64,000 bases of DNA from Hirudinaria manillensis (lineage: Eukaryota; Annelida; Clitellata; Hirudinida; Hirudinidae). The stretch covers positions 3,300,535 to 3,364,534 of the forward strand of contig CM067533.1 in NCBI GenBank assembly GCA_034509925.1, read 5' to 3'. Below the pieces are notes generated by a model. The model saw only the letters and a list, made by a program, of their open reading frames with translations, had not been told where the DNA came from and did no database searches. Below, in pieces: positions 34,817-47,988 of the stretch. The translations under genes were made by a program, and so were the position numbers. Position 1 is the stretch's first letter. Each line of letters starts with the position of its first letter.

Positions 34817-37800
34817 TCACAACTTGAATTTGCTTCTGAACCTGAAAAATAAAAACAAGGATTAAAATGAATTTTTGAATGACAAATTAAGTATTTGTTC
34901 TGGTAAAGTTATTACCTTTTGTTCAGCATCCTTTTGTCAAGAGGAACATAAGAATAAGGCTGAACTCCTCCTTTTGTGGCATCGCCATTAGGCTTCTGTT
35001 GACAAAGTAATGAATTTACATCTTTGACTGCGCTGCTATATGTTAATAATTCCATATTCCATATCATTTACAAACATTAAGCGATAAATCAATAAGAAGT
35101 CATAAAGCAATTGCAGAGCAGTGAAGCAACAAAAATGCAAACCTTAGACTTCTTTCCTTCTGTAGCGTCACCTCTCTGCTTCTGAAAAAATGTATTGAAT
35201 TTAGTGTTAAATTGATAAATGAATTTAGTGATGACTTGCAAATAACCTTCATATTTGGATGCTTGGATGGGTTCTTTCTGTGAATGCCTGTACCTCCAGC
35301 TTAAATATTATCCAGTGGGTCAGTTTCATGTATTTTTATATCGGATCTCATTGCTTTTAAACTTACATCTGTAGGTGAACTTTGACCTGTCATCATCATC
35401 AGAATCGTCGTCACTATCATCTCTTTTCTGTTGAAAAACATTACAAATCATTTAATTTATGAGAGTTTATTATTTAGTAAAAATATATTTATATAAAAAT
35501 ATATAATGGCTATTTAAATCTCAATTTAGATGTAGCAATGAAACAATGTATTGAAAGACTCACTCTTTTCATCTTTCCTTGATTCTTCTTCCCAGCAGCT
35601 TAAAATTTAATTATAAATTAATACATTTTAATCCAATTCTGTCCAGTAAATTAAGTCATTAGTAATATCTGAAATATTGCAATGTCTGAAATTATCTCGA
35701 ATTACTCACAATGACCCGTGAATCTCGATATGCAGTCGTCAAAATCATCATCGTCATCGGACACATCAACCCTTCTCTTGCTCTGAAGAAATAAATTTAT
35801 AAATATTTAATACTTAAAATATGTTCTTGAACATCAGGCACTATAAAGTTGAAGTTGCTACACCACAAAGCAAATAAAAATGCTGTTTAATAAAATATGC
35901 TGCTTTGATAAATGTCAGGAAGCATTTAGGTCTTGCTCACCTTCACCTTGAAATCATCATCATCATCATCACCACCTAGAAGAAACATTTGCTCGTTAAG
36001 AAATAAAAGTCAACACTTTTAGAAATTGTCTTCAATAGCCAAACCTCCGATGATGAGCTTTCCATCTCTCATTTTTATCTCTTCCTTGTCCTTCTTGTCT
36101 TTCTTCACTGTTAAACAATTAAACAATTAGATCGGTAACATCATAGTCATCGTCATCACCACCACCACCATCATCATCATCATCATATAGTGACACGAAC
36201 CAAGGACGCTCTTGTGAGCAGACGGATCGAGGAAATCTGTGGCCTCCTCGTTCTCCATGAACACAACCTCTTTCGACGACTTCTTCTTTCTCATTGATTT
36301 CCTACTCACTGATGATTTCATATCATCCTCGTCGTCGTCATCATCATCGTCAGAGCCAATGAGAAGTTTTTCAATACTGGAAGGAAAAGCATCTATCTTT
36401 AATCTCAGCTTCAAAAGAGATTAGTATTCAAAGTACCGATCAGCTAACGATTTAAAAATAATCGCAAACAAATCATTGCCATATGTAATACTAAGTAGTT
36501 ATTCGATGGGCTCACTCGTCCTCAATGCTTTTCGCCTTCTTCTGTCCATCTTCGCTTTCGCTGTCCGACTTTTCGTCCTTCTTCTTTTTCTTGGCTCTTT
36601 CCAACTCCTTGCGAATGTGGTTTATGATCTTATGGTTGTTTTCTGGCATCATTTCCAGCAGCAACTTGTGTCTAAACAACAAACAAACAAACAAACAATT
36701 CATTGCAACACCGTTCTAAAAGTTTTTCATCCAAGAACAAGAAAGCGACCAAACACACCCAAACTTCTTCACGAGTCTGACGTAAATCTCCCTGGTCTTG
36801 AAACGGAAGTGATGCTTCTCAGTTTCACTCATTTGGACCAAAGCAGTCACCTGCAAGATATATATTTGCATTATCAACTGACAAGGACATCAATGGTGGC
36901 CAAACTGTTAATGATTCTGCATGCTGCAGTAATGACAACAATATCGTTTATTTGTTGTCTGAGCCCTCGTTGGGCGGTGCCACACAAATGGGGATCAACT
37001 AAAAAGTGCCTCACATCCCATCGTGATCCACACAGCACTCAAAAGATTGGCTAATAAATCAAATTAATTAAAACCAATATGAATTGAAATCCAACCAGTG
37101 GCTTGATGTAAAGACCGAGGAAGTCGACGTAACAAACGACGAGAACTTTCATCAAGTCGATGGCCGATTTGACAATCTCCCTGGTTTTGGACTTCAGCAA
37201 AGTAATGAGATTCTCAACCACAATCTCTAAGACCTCCTTGCCAACCAAACCTAAGAAATTGATTATAACCAATTGATTATTTATCATTACAATGTTCGTT
37301 TATGTTTACGTTTCTTATCAAAGACAAACAAAGATGTCCTACTTTTGTTGGCTCTCAGGACCTCTGCAATGGCAATAACCGTGCACTTGATGACATTAGC
37401 AGGGGAGCTGGCAAGTCCAGCAATCATCAAAACCATGAATTTTTTGAAGGCTTCTGTAAATTATTAAAAACTTGTTGAAATAGTAATAATAATAAATAGT
37501 AATAATAATAATATCAATAATAATAATTCAACATAAATAATAATAATAAGATCAATAGTAATAATTCAACAAACCTGCAGCAGATAATTCAGTGTTCCAC
37601 CTGGTGTAACCCTTGGAAATCTCAACGAGAAGGTTCAGAGCTGCTGACTTCTTTCTCGAACCAGGCACAGAAATGCACATTATTGCCTGATGATCATATT
37701 GTTATTAATTATTATAATATCATTATTATTATTATTATTATTATTGATTATTATTAATGTTATTGTTGTTATAAATCAATTCATCAGTTCATTGTACAAC

Positions 37801-38506
37801 CATGGCTCATGAAATTAAAACCTTGCAGATTTAATTATTTAATTTATTTTAATTTATTTAATTTTAGTTATTAATTTCATTTCCAACTGAGGGACACAAC
37901 ATGAATTTAAACTTGAAACGAACCTCTGGAATGACGATCCTCAGGAAGTGAAGTCGTTCGTTGTTCATGATTTTCACGACGTGAGTGATGCAACGGAGAC
38001 GAGGCTGAAATTACAAACGTATTTAAATAAATTATAATTTTAAATTAAATAACTGTCCCTGTAATTAAATAAATCATAATATTATAAATTAAATTATAAA
38101 ACATTCTCTGAAATTAAATAAATTTAAAAAAAATAACGGCATTAAATAAATCTTAATTTAAAATTAAATTATATTAAAACATTCCTCAGAGCCTCCACTC
38201 ACCGCTTTTGAAACAACGTCCGAAGAAGCAAACGACTTTGCCAAGAAGTCCGTCAGTTCTTCGAGGTGCTCGGACACAAAGGCGTGACTGGCCTCCGATT
38301 GGGCGGAACAAATTTCCTCCAGCAACCTGTAACCTTTCTTTTGTTCCGTTTTGTTCTTGATCTGAAAGAATACAATAATTAAAGTTGTGATATTAAATTA
38401 GAAGCACAATTATTATATTAAACACTATTATTACTATTATATTCAAAATCAATCTGTCATACAGGACCAGTCAGCAAACCAAGTATCATCCAGAGACCTC
38501 AGGCAC

Positions 38507-38552
<46 letters not shown>

Positions 38553-41500
38553 GTGATTAATGCATGATATTTTTTATAATCATATTTCAATGGTGAGATT
38601 AAAAACTTGCCTCAATGTAATCTTTGGCCATTTTGCAGATATCAGTCATGTTGTTGCTGTCCATGTATAGAACCAGTGCAATGATCAAATCGCTTATTAA
38701 GTGTCTGAAATTAAATACAATTAAATATAAATACAAGATAAAAAAATATGAACATAAATACAAAAAAAATTAAATATAATGAAATTAAATATAAATACAA
38801 GATAAAAAAATATGAGCATAACTACAAAATACAAAATAAGACATTCCAAAATGTTTTCATAAGCATATAATCCATCAACAATTTTGATTAAATTGAAATA
38901 AAAGCAAACCTTTGGAAAGCACTGAGATCCTGTGATGCGTGTCTCGTTAAACATTCTGAAATGCTGGATCGTACGACCTAAAAATATTAACGTTAAACAT
39001 CAAGGAGTGATTTACTAATATTTGCAGCTAATTTTTTAATTTACAATAAATAATTTCATCTGACCTGAAAATATGAACAATAAAACATTTGAAAATCAAT
39101 CTTTAAATTAATAACATTTATAACTAATTCTTTAATTCCAACAAACAAATAAATAATTTTGATTCGTTGGAAACTCACGTCGAGCGGCGCCACCTTCAGG
39201 TAAACCTTGAAAGTCTCGAGAACTGCTCGATTGTGAGCCTCGGAAAGGAGAGTTCTTTCCGATCCTTCGACGTTTTGAGTTCCAGTGTACATGGAGCACA
39301 ACAGGGGAAGGTAGTTCTTGGCAAACCTTCCAACGACCGCCTTCTCTTCTTCTGCATCGAGTCATTGATGTTGTTAGCGGTGGTAATGCCAGCCATTTTT
39401 AGTCATTTTGAATTTTAGTCATTTTTGAATTTATTAGCAGTTATAATCATGCCCAAAAAAATCACAAATTCATGGTATATACCAAAGGAATTTAATTCCC
39501 CTCATGAAGATTTTCTAATTTTGTTAACTTATTGATTCAATTTTAGCATTAATTTTCCACACAAAAACTAATATAAATAATAAATAAATAAATAAATCTC
39601 ACCTGTTCTCATAGAACTGTTGATGATTTTTCTTAGTGAGGCAAGGATATCGATTCTCGAGTTCTCGCTACTTTCACTTCTGATCAACGTGGCCATCAGT
39701 TTTGCCAATTTGGGGAACGACTGCAAAATTTGAATATCATGTGTTGAACAGAATTTATGTTTTATTAATACACTTAAGAATTAATAATTTGATCAATATT
39801 TAATGTGTTTAAAAATTAAACGCTCAAAATATAACTTTAATCGCATTTAAATCACAATTACCTCGGCCAAATCATTGGGTCTCGTGCAAAAACCAGGCAA
39901 CAAAGACCAGATTTGATCGGAGATGATTTCGTAAGTCTTTTTGACGGCATCCGTTTCAAACTTCGACACTGCAACAAAACATCGACTTTTAAGTTGATTG
40001 ATATTGTTCAATCAAGAATCAGGTATCATCACTCAATGTCAATCAAAAGTTCTCTGAAGGACTCACTGTTGTTGTTGATGTTGGAGAGCAGGGGAAGGAA
40101 ATAATCGATGAAGAACTTGAGGTCGGTATCCTGGACGTTGTCACGCATCAGCGGAAGGATCCAACTCATGGGGAATTCCAAGTCGTCGCTGAAGTCAAAG
40201 CGTTTCATTAGAAACAACTAAAAGATGATCAATGAAGGGTCACCACCAGAAATGTCTGAGACCCCCTATATAGAAATCATAATCATTATTTGCATCCATC
40301 ACAAGAGATTAGTGACTCACTTCTCTCCAGTGATTTGAAGAGGAAGCATCTCCAGGAAGACCTGAGGTCCCATGGTTCTGACAGAAGTGGCAAATATCTT
40401 CATCACCAAGTGTTTGTGAGGGAATCCCTCGGAACACTTGAGACCGTGTAGAGGTTTGAGAATCTAAAATTCAATCAAACCGATTGAAAACCATTCACTG
40501 AGTCCATGAGATATGTTAAGCACTTTTAAAAATTTGTTTGCATTCTAAATAAAACTAAAATATTGTGTCAGTGATATCAGCTCAGATTTGATTTCTAGTG
40601 CTTTAATGATAAACTAAGATTGACCAATGTCCAATCCTAGACAATTCAAGCTTCAAGAGCCATAACATCTAATGTTCCAGAAACTTCTGTTCTCACAACT
40701 TGAGACTTATTGTCAACTTAATAATAACCAAAGACTGAGCAATTCATCAATAATGCTTTACAATACTTAGATATATTACTTCAATAACTAACCAGTTTCA
40801 TGACACTGCTGCACGATTTGCCAAAGAACTGTTGGATACAAATAAATGTGTGAGATGAACAATCAATCAGGTAACACATAAATAGAGAAATTATTTATTT
40901 ATTTAATTATTAATTAATTAATATTAAAGGAAATCAATGACATAAATGCTATTGTGTCTGACCTCTATGAGTCTGTCCGTGATTGCGAGAATGGTTTCCA
41001 TGACGCGCATGAAGAGCATGCTGTACGTGTTGGTCAGTTCTTTGACCAGACGATGCACGGGGGAGTCGTCCGAGCGTGACGTGGTGGACGCGCACGACAC
41101 GACGTCGCTCGTGCACTCGCTGATGCAAGCCTGGAATGTGACATTCAATAAACAGGAAGGTCCTCAACATTGTTTTAAATGCCTTGAAGCATTGACTTTG
41201 TATCCATACAATACAATCTCATAAAACACTTTCCAGATACCAAGGTTACATGCAAATTCTAATTAGAAAGTAAAAGTACTGAATAAACGTTATAATTACC
41301 ATCAATGCCTCAGAAGCAGGTTTGGCACACATGGGCTGGTTGGACATTATTGTGAAGCAGGCTTTGAAGAAATCAGGAAGTTTGATCAGGAAAGTTGTTG
41401 GGTCAAGCCTGTAAAAAAAACAAAACCATTCTTTGAAAATGTTCCCGCCAAAAAATGTTGCGTCTGCAATGACTTTACTTTGCGAGATTGGAGTAGGCTT

Positions 41501-44222
41501 TTCCTGTGGTGAGAAGCCAAATGCCCATCGTTTCCAGCTGCACTGTCGGCTGGTTTTTGAAAAGTTCCTGGGGGAAAGGTTGTCACATATCAGTGCACTT
41601 ATCAGATAACTATGGTCATGATGTTTCTCTGATGTAAACTTCAATGCTATGCCGTGACTATGTACAACTAAGCATTAACCATATGCTACGCATGAAGAAA
41701 TAATGATATGCACGTTTACAAATAACGTGACCGGAACTTACGGATATGATCCAGGCATTGAACTGAGGAGTCAAAGAACCATCCTTCGGTCGCATGGCAA
41801 ACATTTTCCTCAGGGAATTCAAGCAGTCGTTACTAGCAACCTGTCGGAATTATAAATCATTATCAGTCGACTCCGTCATTTTACAAAATTGTTGGCAGCA
41901 TTAAAATACCGATCAATCACCAAAACCTTAACGTAAAACAGAAGAATATCCAAAGACATTTGTTGTAATAAATCATTAACACAAGAACAATTTTGATCTT
42001 TATCATTTAAATTATTATACGAGTAAAGTAACTGCGTGTTATCTTAATCAACGTAACGACGATGTTATCGACGTTATCTTAGAATCGTAAACTTACGACG
42101 TCTGCGGGAGACACGAGTCCGATGACGATCTCGCACAACTTCTCGAGATGCGACTTCGAAAAAACCGAAAGTATGTCGCCCAAGAGTGCAATTACGTACA
42201 AGTAACTCTTGTCTGTGCCCTCTGTCGAAGATAATTAATAAAAAAGTTTATTAAAAGGGGCCGTCCTAAGGCAAACTATTTACGTAATCGGTTAATAAAT
42301 TATTACTAAACGACACATGCTTTAAGAGCAAGAGTTTAATAGACTTTTTTATTCATTCATTCACTCACTCTGCCTCTCTTCCAACTTCTTCCTGCAGAAC
42401 TCGAACGTGTCGTAAACGGCGGGATGATTGGCAGGCGCGTTGTCCCTCAACATGAAGCAACTGCCCCTCAGCACAGCACCGACTGCATGTTGGGCGACCT
42501 TTCTGACCTTTTGCGATCAACATTATCACTAATGTAATTATCATTAACATAATGTTATTGATACAGTTGTTATTATTAATAATATTAATGTGATTATTAA
42601 CATAATATTAAGATAATCGTAATGTTTCATTCAAGAAGGAATCGCCAAGCTGTGATTTCATGCACTGCAAACTAACCTTGTGTCTGTCGCAGTCTGTGAG
42701 GCAAAGTATGGAGTAGAAAATGTGTTTCGTGTTTTCCAATTTCCAGGAGGCATGATCCAAACTTCTCAGCAATGTGGCAAGGATTGTGATGGCCTGATAA
42801 TTAATGAGCATAATATCCACAAATCCTTATTAGTGATTTTTCAATATTCTGGTGTAATACGATAATTTGTAGAACAAAATTGATGATACCGACCGACTTC
42901 ACCAGAGACAGAGATTCTGATTCTACGTTCGCTTGGAGAGCTTCCAGAACGATTTTCGAGGCCTCTCCAAACTTCATCCTCAGAAGAGGCTGTGGAACTC
43001 TAAACAATTGTTTGAACGTGTTATTTAAACATTTTACAGAGTTAACTCTTCTAACTAGGAACACAACCTTTTGATGCACAAACCGAGCAGGTAAAGGATG
43101 GCAGAAACATGGCCGGTTTCTGTGATTTTGTCGGACTTGATGAGATGCAGCTGAAATTAATTTAACCTCATTTAATTTATTTGCAAACAAATATTTTAAA
43201 TAAATAAAATAACTTTCTAAACGAGCTGCAACTAGTAATAGTTACATCATAGAAATTAAATCTGGAAATCATACCAGTGTCAAGAGGTACTTTACATCAG
43301 AATCATCATCTGATTTAGCTTTGATCATCTCTGCAACTGTCTCCAAAACAGACAAAACCTGAGAAGTATCGGTAATCCACATTAAAAATAATAAAGTAAA
43401 TTCAACTGTCTCAGGGCAAAGGATTATTAGCTATAAACATATGAATTTATAAATATTATCCCTAAATGTTTGTAGTTATCCTCACTTAATCCAAATTTAA
43501 TACCTTAAAGCATTATTAATAATAAACAACTAAAATAGAAGCAATGGAGCTATAAAAAAATAATATCCACCTCTTTATGTGCTGCAACATTGGATACAGA
43601 GAAGTTGTGGATGACCCTCTTAAAAGTGGCATTGGTGCAGCTGCTGGCACGACTCGTGGCGATACTCGAACGTCCAACAGAGAAGGCATCATCATTGTCG
43701 TTGGACAAGTCCATTAACTTTCCCTCAATTTCAGCATTGTGTTTCATCAATGCATCGCAAGTCAATCCTGATGTACTTCCACCTATAAATAAATGTTTGA
43801 TGTTAATCATTTTTGAGATTAACAAATTGATCATTTTATGAAAGTGAACATTCACACAAGAAAATCTTTAAGCACCACCAGGTTATTATTTTTTAGTCAC
43901 AAACTTCAGGAAAATTCGGACTGATTTGTTAACAAAAATAAATTCAAGAAATATGTCTTGTTTAACAATAGAATTCACGTGCAAACGTAGCATGTTTACA
44001 TTTTACAAACTTCCAGATCTTACATCAATTGTCGGATAATCGCAGCCATGTAATCGGAGCTTTTATAACGCTATGAGACTTGCACTTACTTGTGAACTGA
44101 AAACCAGAGCTCTGTTTTTTCTTCGCAGCATCTCGAAACTTTCTATAATCGGGATTGCTGACACAACTCATTCCCTTTTTCCATCGTTTAGTGGGAGCCA
44201 ACGATTTTTTCTCGCCCTTCAT
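34817..44222 (-). CDS. RRP12: RRP12-like pre-ribosome export and processing factor
   Basis: Thirty-seven exons in ascending order: 34817..34841, 34916..34995, 35143..35181, 35247..35299, 35367..35427, 35564..35598, 35710..35782, 35941..35975, 36045..36107, 36201..36376, 36516..36671, 36759..36850, 37096..37250, 37343..37453, 37575..37686, 37924..38004, 38203..38361, 38611..38704, 38910..38977, 39179..39351, 39603..39720, 39862..39968, 40067..40188, 40321..40463, 40793..40828, 40963..41130, 41300..41408, 41479..41567, 41742..41840, 42097..42221, 42369..42507, 42677..42793, 42894..42999, 43068..43150, 43275..43358, 43571..43782, 44090..44222. The sum is 3831 nt, 1276 aa (human about 1297), and all phases close. 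RRP12 is a HEAT-repeat protein with a NUC173 domain that aids maturation and export of both ribosomal subunits. Diagnostic pieces are KRWKKGMSCVSNPD at the start, VRKVAQHAVGAVLRG, LLPGFCTRPNDLAE, RFAKNYLPLL, FRFKTREIYVRLVKKFG, FLDPSAHKSVL, DGKLIIGG, and GGTGIHRKNP with YSYVPLDKRMLNKR at the end. The C-terminal quarter is Asp/Lys-rich. The intron 38362..38610 uses a GC donor. Confidence 0.96.
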
Positions 44223-45825
44223 AATTCTATTAATTGCTTCTCAAAATTCCTCAGAGCGATAATCCAAAATACCATTAGAAATACGCTTGCACGCGACCAC
44301 CACAAACCGAGCAGCTGTTTATTTGGGCCTCAAGTTAATTTTTTAAATATATTCCTTAAAATTTTTAAATTAAGTTAGAAAATAATGCATTCTTTTAATT
44401 ACATATTAATATAGTCTCAGTTGTGGTAATCTCCTCAAACGGAATGTTTGCGAATTTAGCCATTTAATGGAAATATTTCGTGATCACGTTGAAAGCCTAT
44501 TGCATCTCACAAACAAATAATCAACGACCAATAACTTCACGATGTTAACAGTCAATGTTAACTAATGAATAAAACCCTTGTAATGCTTTAAAGATGTGTT
44601 TCTATCGTAAAGAAACAGCGATTCACTAATCGGTCTGAGGTCCACATTGGTCCATATTATCTAAAGATTTCTTGAAATAATAATAAATAAATATGATACT
44701 GATGGTAAATACCACATTAATGATTTATCTTGAATATATTCCTATAAAGAATTGGTCAATAATTTAATAATTGTAACTATGAAACCTAAAACTAAATCTT
44801 ATCTACTAAACAAAAATATCAACGTGTATTTTGCCGTACAACCTCGTCTATTACACTTCTAGTCAACCACGTTTGAAAAAAGACGACAACGAAACTAAGA
44901 ATTTCATAAAACCTCTTCGATATTGTAACTTATTAAATTAAATCAGGCATAGACGTTTACTACGATTATGTGTCCTTTTTGAACAGACATTGTGGTATCA
45001 CTGTATGAATTCAGAGACTAAACTCTTAAATTCATCAAACTGGTTGTAAAAGTTTCGAGAGCATAAATCAATTCTGGACGCAACGCAAGCGAATTGAGGA
45101 CGAAAAGGAACCTTTGGAAAGGAGCATTTGAATGATCGAGGCATACCAGCTGAACGTTCCCTGGTTATGGATTTTTCCTCCACACAAGTGCTAATGTCGA
45201 AAGGACTGCGATGGCAACAATACACGCGCTCCATCGCCAATCTTTTTATTTCATAACAACTTAATTAATTAAATTCACCGAATAAAAGCCGATCGACATT
45301 TTGCTGTTTTCATCTGCTCGAGATGTCCAGGTATTGATTTGCTCAGCACTCTGAAAGGAGGTATTTCACGATCATCCATTAACTTTTTAAATAAATAAAT
45401 AAATAGTTTCGCCATTTTAAATGTTAGTTTCGAATTCATAGTCATTTTGTTAATGAATAATTTATTTATGGCTTGCATTAGAATGCCTGTATAAGAGGTG
45501 GAACGTTTAGACGTTTCGGATGTTTTATTAGCAACGAATTAACCTCAAGAAAAGCGGCTCTTATTAGTAGAGGCATTATCTTGACATTTATTTGATTGAC
45601 GTTATGAATGCAGACATCGCTTCTGAAATAACCGACTCCTATTGCTGTTTACATTTCATCGCTGACTCGTTGATGGCACGTGACAGTAGTGATGTGATAA
45701 TGATGTGACAGTGGTCCTAATAAGAGACAGCACATGTGGGAAGCATAATAACATGACTATAAAACCTTGTCCCTTATTATTATTATTAAGGAAACTGAGT
45801 AGAGGGTCGAGGTCAACAAGCGAGT

Positions 45826-45939
45826 TGACCTTTGACCCGGGTGATTTGAAACCTCATCGACCAATGGCATGCCGGCATCGGGGACCTTTTTCTGGTCACG
45901 TGATAAATCAAACAGTGAGGTCACGACTTGTGAACCAAT
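45826..45939 (+). promoter_or_regulatory. DR1 + CCAAT + E-box cluster
   Basis: A perfect DR1 core TGACCTTTGACC (45826..45837), a CCAAT box (45861..45865), a perfect E-box CACGTG (45897..45902) and a second CCAAT box (45935..45939). This is a promoter-like combination lying 2.1 kb upstream of the stomatin ATG and 1.6 kb upstream of RRP12. Which gene it serves, if any, is unknown. Confidence 0.4.
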
Positions 45940-46548
45940 GAAAAGGAGTCACAAGCGAAGCACGCCTCGTTCATTCAGAGTTCATTTTTATGGCAAATAT
46001 GATAAAGTTTGTTGAGGGAAATGAATTTAATTCCTTTTCTATTCTTTTTGTCGTTGTGTGTTTGACAACAACTGCTTGTGCAGTTGCAATTGATGCAAAT
46101 TCGATGCTCAATTTTTCTTTTTCTTTGGCCAATGGTCTGTTTTTGGATGGTTGACCGTTCGGATGAACGACACCTAGTTATCGTTACTATTGTTGTTAGT
46201 ATCTTTAATAAACAATTATACGATTATTATCCAATTACTTGTTATTATTAATTTATTCTAATCGAATAATAAACTCGCTGAAAATTAATAAACACGAAAT
46301 GCCATAAATTGCCCGCAATAATTCCACTTTTATGGCCGGTCGTAACAACAGAACCAAACATTTTATCCCCGAACTTATAGTTGGGGCATTAACTGGTTCA
46401 TATCCACTGGAAGTTTTTATATACCCTCATACACATTAAATATTATATAATATACCTTTATACCGTTATACATTATATATTATACAGCTATTATAATATA
46501 TAATATATCATTTTTAATTTTTTAATAGTTTCTATTATTATTCACGTT

Positions 46549-46665
46549 ATTTCATTTTGTTTTGTTTGATTGTCTCTCAGTGCATTACAGTGCGTTATAA
46601 GTGCTTTAACATCCTAGGACTTAGGATAAAAAAGACATTTTAAATATTTACTGAACTGAACTGAA
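46549..46665 (+). repeat. Dispersed repeat, inverted partner of 33341..33457
   Basis: It contains TCTCTCAGTGC, GTGCGTTATAAGTGC, AACATCCTAGGACTTA and TTTAAATATTTACTGAA, matching the minus strand at 33341..33457 with scattered changes. Confidence 0.75.
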
Positions 46666-47988
46666 TTAAATTGTATTATATAATATGAAGGATTTTGTTT
46701 AATGTTATGTTGTTTAACGTCACAAGCCAGTTAGGTTGTCAAACGAACGAATAAATCCATTAATAAAAACTCAAACATTTCCTCCCACGAGGATGCTTAG
46801 AATTGGTTGCTGTTGGCCTCGTGAGAAATTACTTGGAATTGTTTAATAAATCATTTTTAAAAACATTTTTCATCCGCCATCAACAGGTCATCAAAGCGAA
46901 TGAACTGCTTCGCCATGTTTTTGGAAACACTTTGAAATCATTTTTTTCCGCTCATTGTTTAGAAACTGACCTTCGATGGTGGTTATTCGATGGATCCTTT
47001 GCATTTCGATGTCCCTGAGATAATTTAAAAGGAAGATTATCTTCGAGATTTTAATTTTTCAATATTTAATTATTTATTAATTGATATTAAATTAAACTTA
47101 ATAATTTAAGCAATTATGCTTTTATATGGTTAATAACTTATAAATAATTGATATAATTCAATTTCCTCTGATGTTATGTCCTGGTATCACATTCCTTCGA
47201 TGTCACATCGACGTGAAAATCCTCCTAAAGACTCCATCCGCAAATGATTCTCATCGAAATGAAAACTGAAACAAGGATTTTGTTATCTTCCACAACGGGT
47301 TTCCATCATTTGCGCAGACTCTTCAGTTTTCCCCCTTCAAAGATATTCAACTTGCTGGAGTGAACTTTCTAACAGGGGCTAATTTAATATCGAAAACGCA
47401 AAAAATGGATGTAGACCTCCATGTGGTTAAGTCTGGTGGCCAATTGGGCACAACCCCCTGCCCTTGACAGACTCCGTCGACGAAAGGATGCCTTTCTTTG
47501 TAAATTTAATGACTGGCAGCAACTGAATGCATTCATTGAAGCTCGTGTTCCATCTCATCTCAATGAACATCGGGGGAAAAGTGGATCCCGCAAGCAATTA
47601 AAAGGCAATTGATTGCATAAACTTTCCACAATTTCATGTCCAACGACAAAAAAAGAAAGTGAAATTTAATAATAAAATAATAAAATAAATAAATTAATTA
47701 AATAAAGTAAAGATTTATTTGTTTTTAGAAAACAAATAACTGAAAAGACGGATGAAAATTGCTTATAAAAATCCTATCCGCTAAAAGTTTCCGATGCCAG
47801 GAGATGAAATTTTATCTCATATTACGACTCGACTATGGCCACAATTATGATCTCATTAAAACAATCGCTGACGTCGTGATCGACGCTAATGCCATCGTCA
47901 TCACCGCCGTCATCGTCATCGTCGTCATCATCATCATCATCATCGTCATCATCATCAACATCATCATCATCATCATTGCAGGGAGATA

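Larger units (their letters stand above)
44223..47988. other. Divergent intergenic region, RRP12 / stomatin
   Basis: No certain gene. The region contains a regulatory-site cluster (45826..45939), a dispersed repeat copy (46549..46665), a (GTC/ATC)n microsatellite at about 47880..47977 next to the stomatin start exon, and two neighbouring minus-strand frames at 45478..45275 and 45240..44998, discussed as a finding. The frame at 47421..47612 starts with ATG but is unrecognised and could be in a stomatin 5' exon. Confidence 0.45.

Noticed and set aside
36127..36200. Met/Val-rich tail of a minus-strand frame
   Set aside because: It is (ATC)n microsatellite in an RRP12 intron; only 36201..36376 is exon.
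47421..47612. 63-codon ATG frame upstream of stomatin
   Set aside because: No similarity and no clear donor in frame. Left as a possible 5' exon only.
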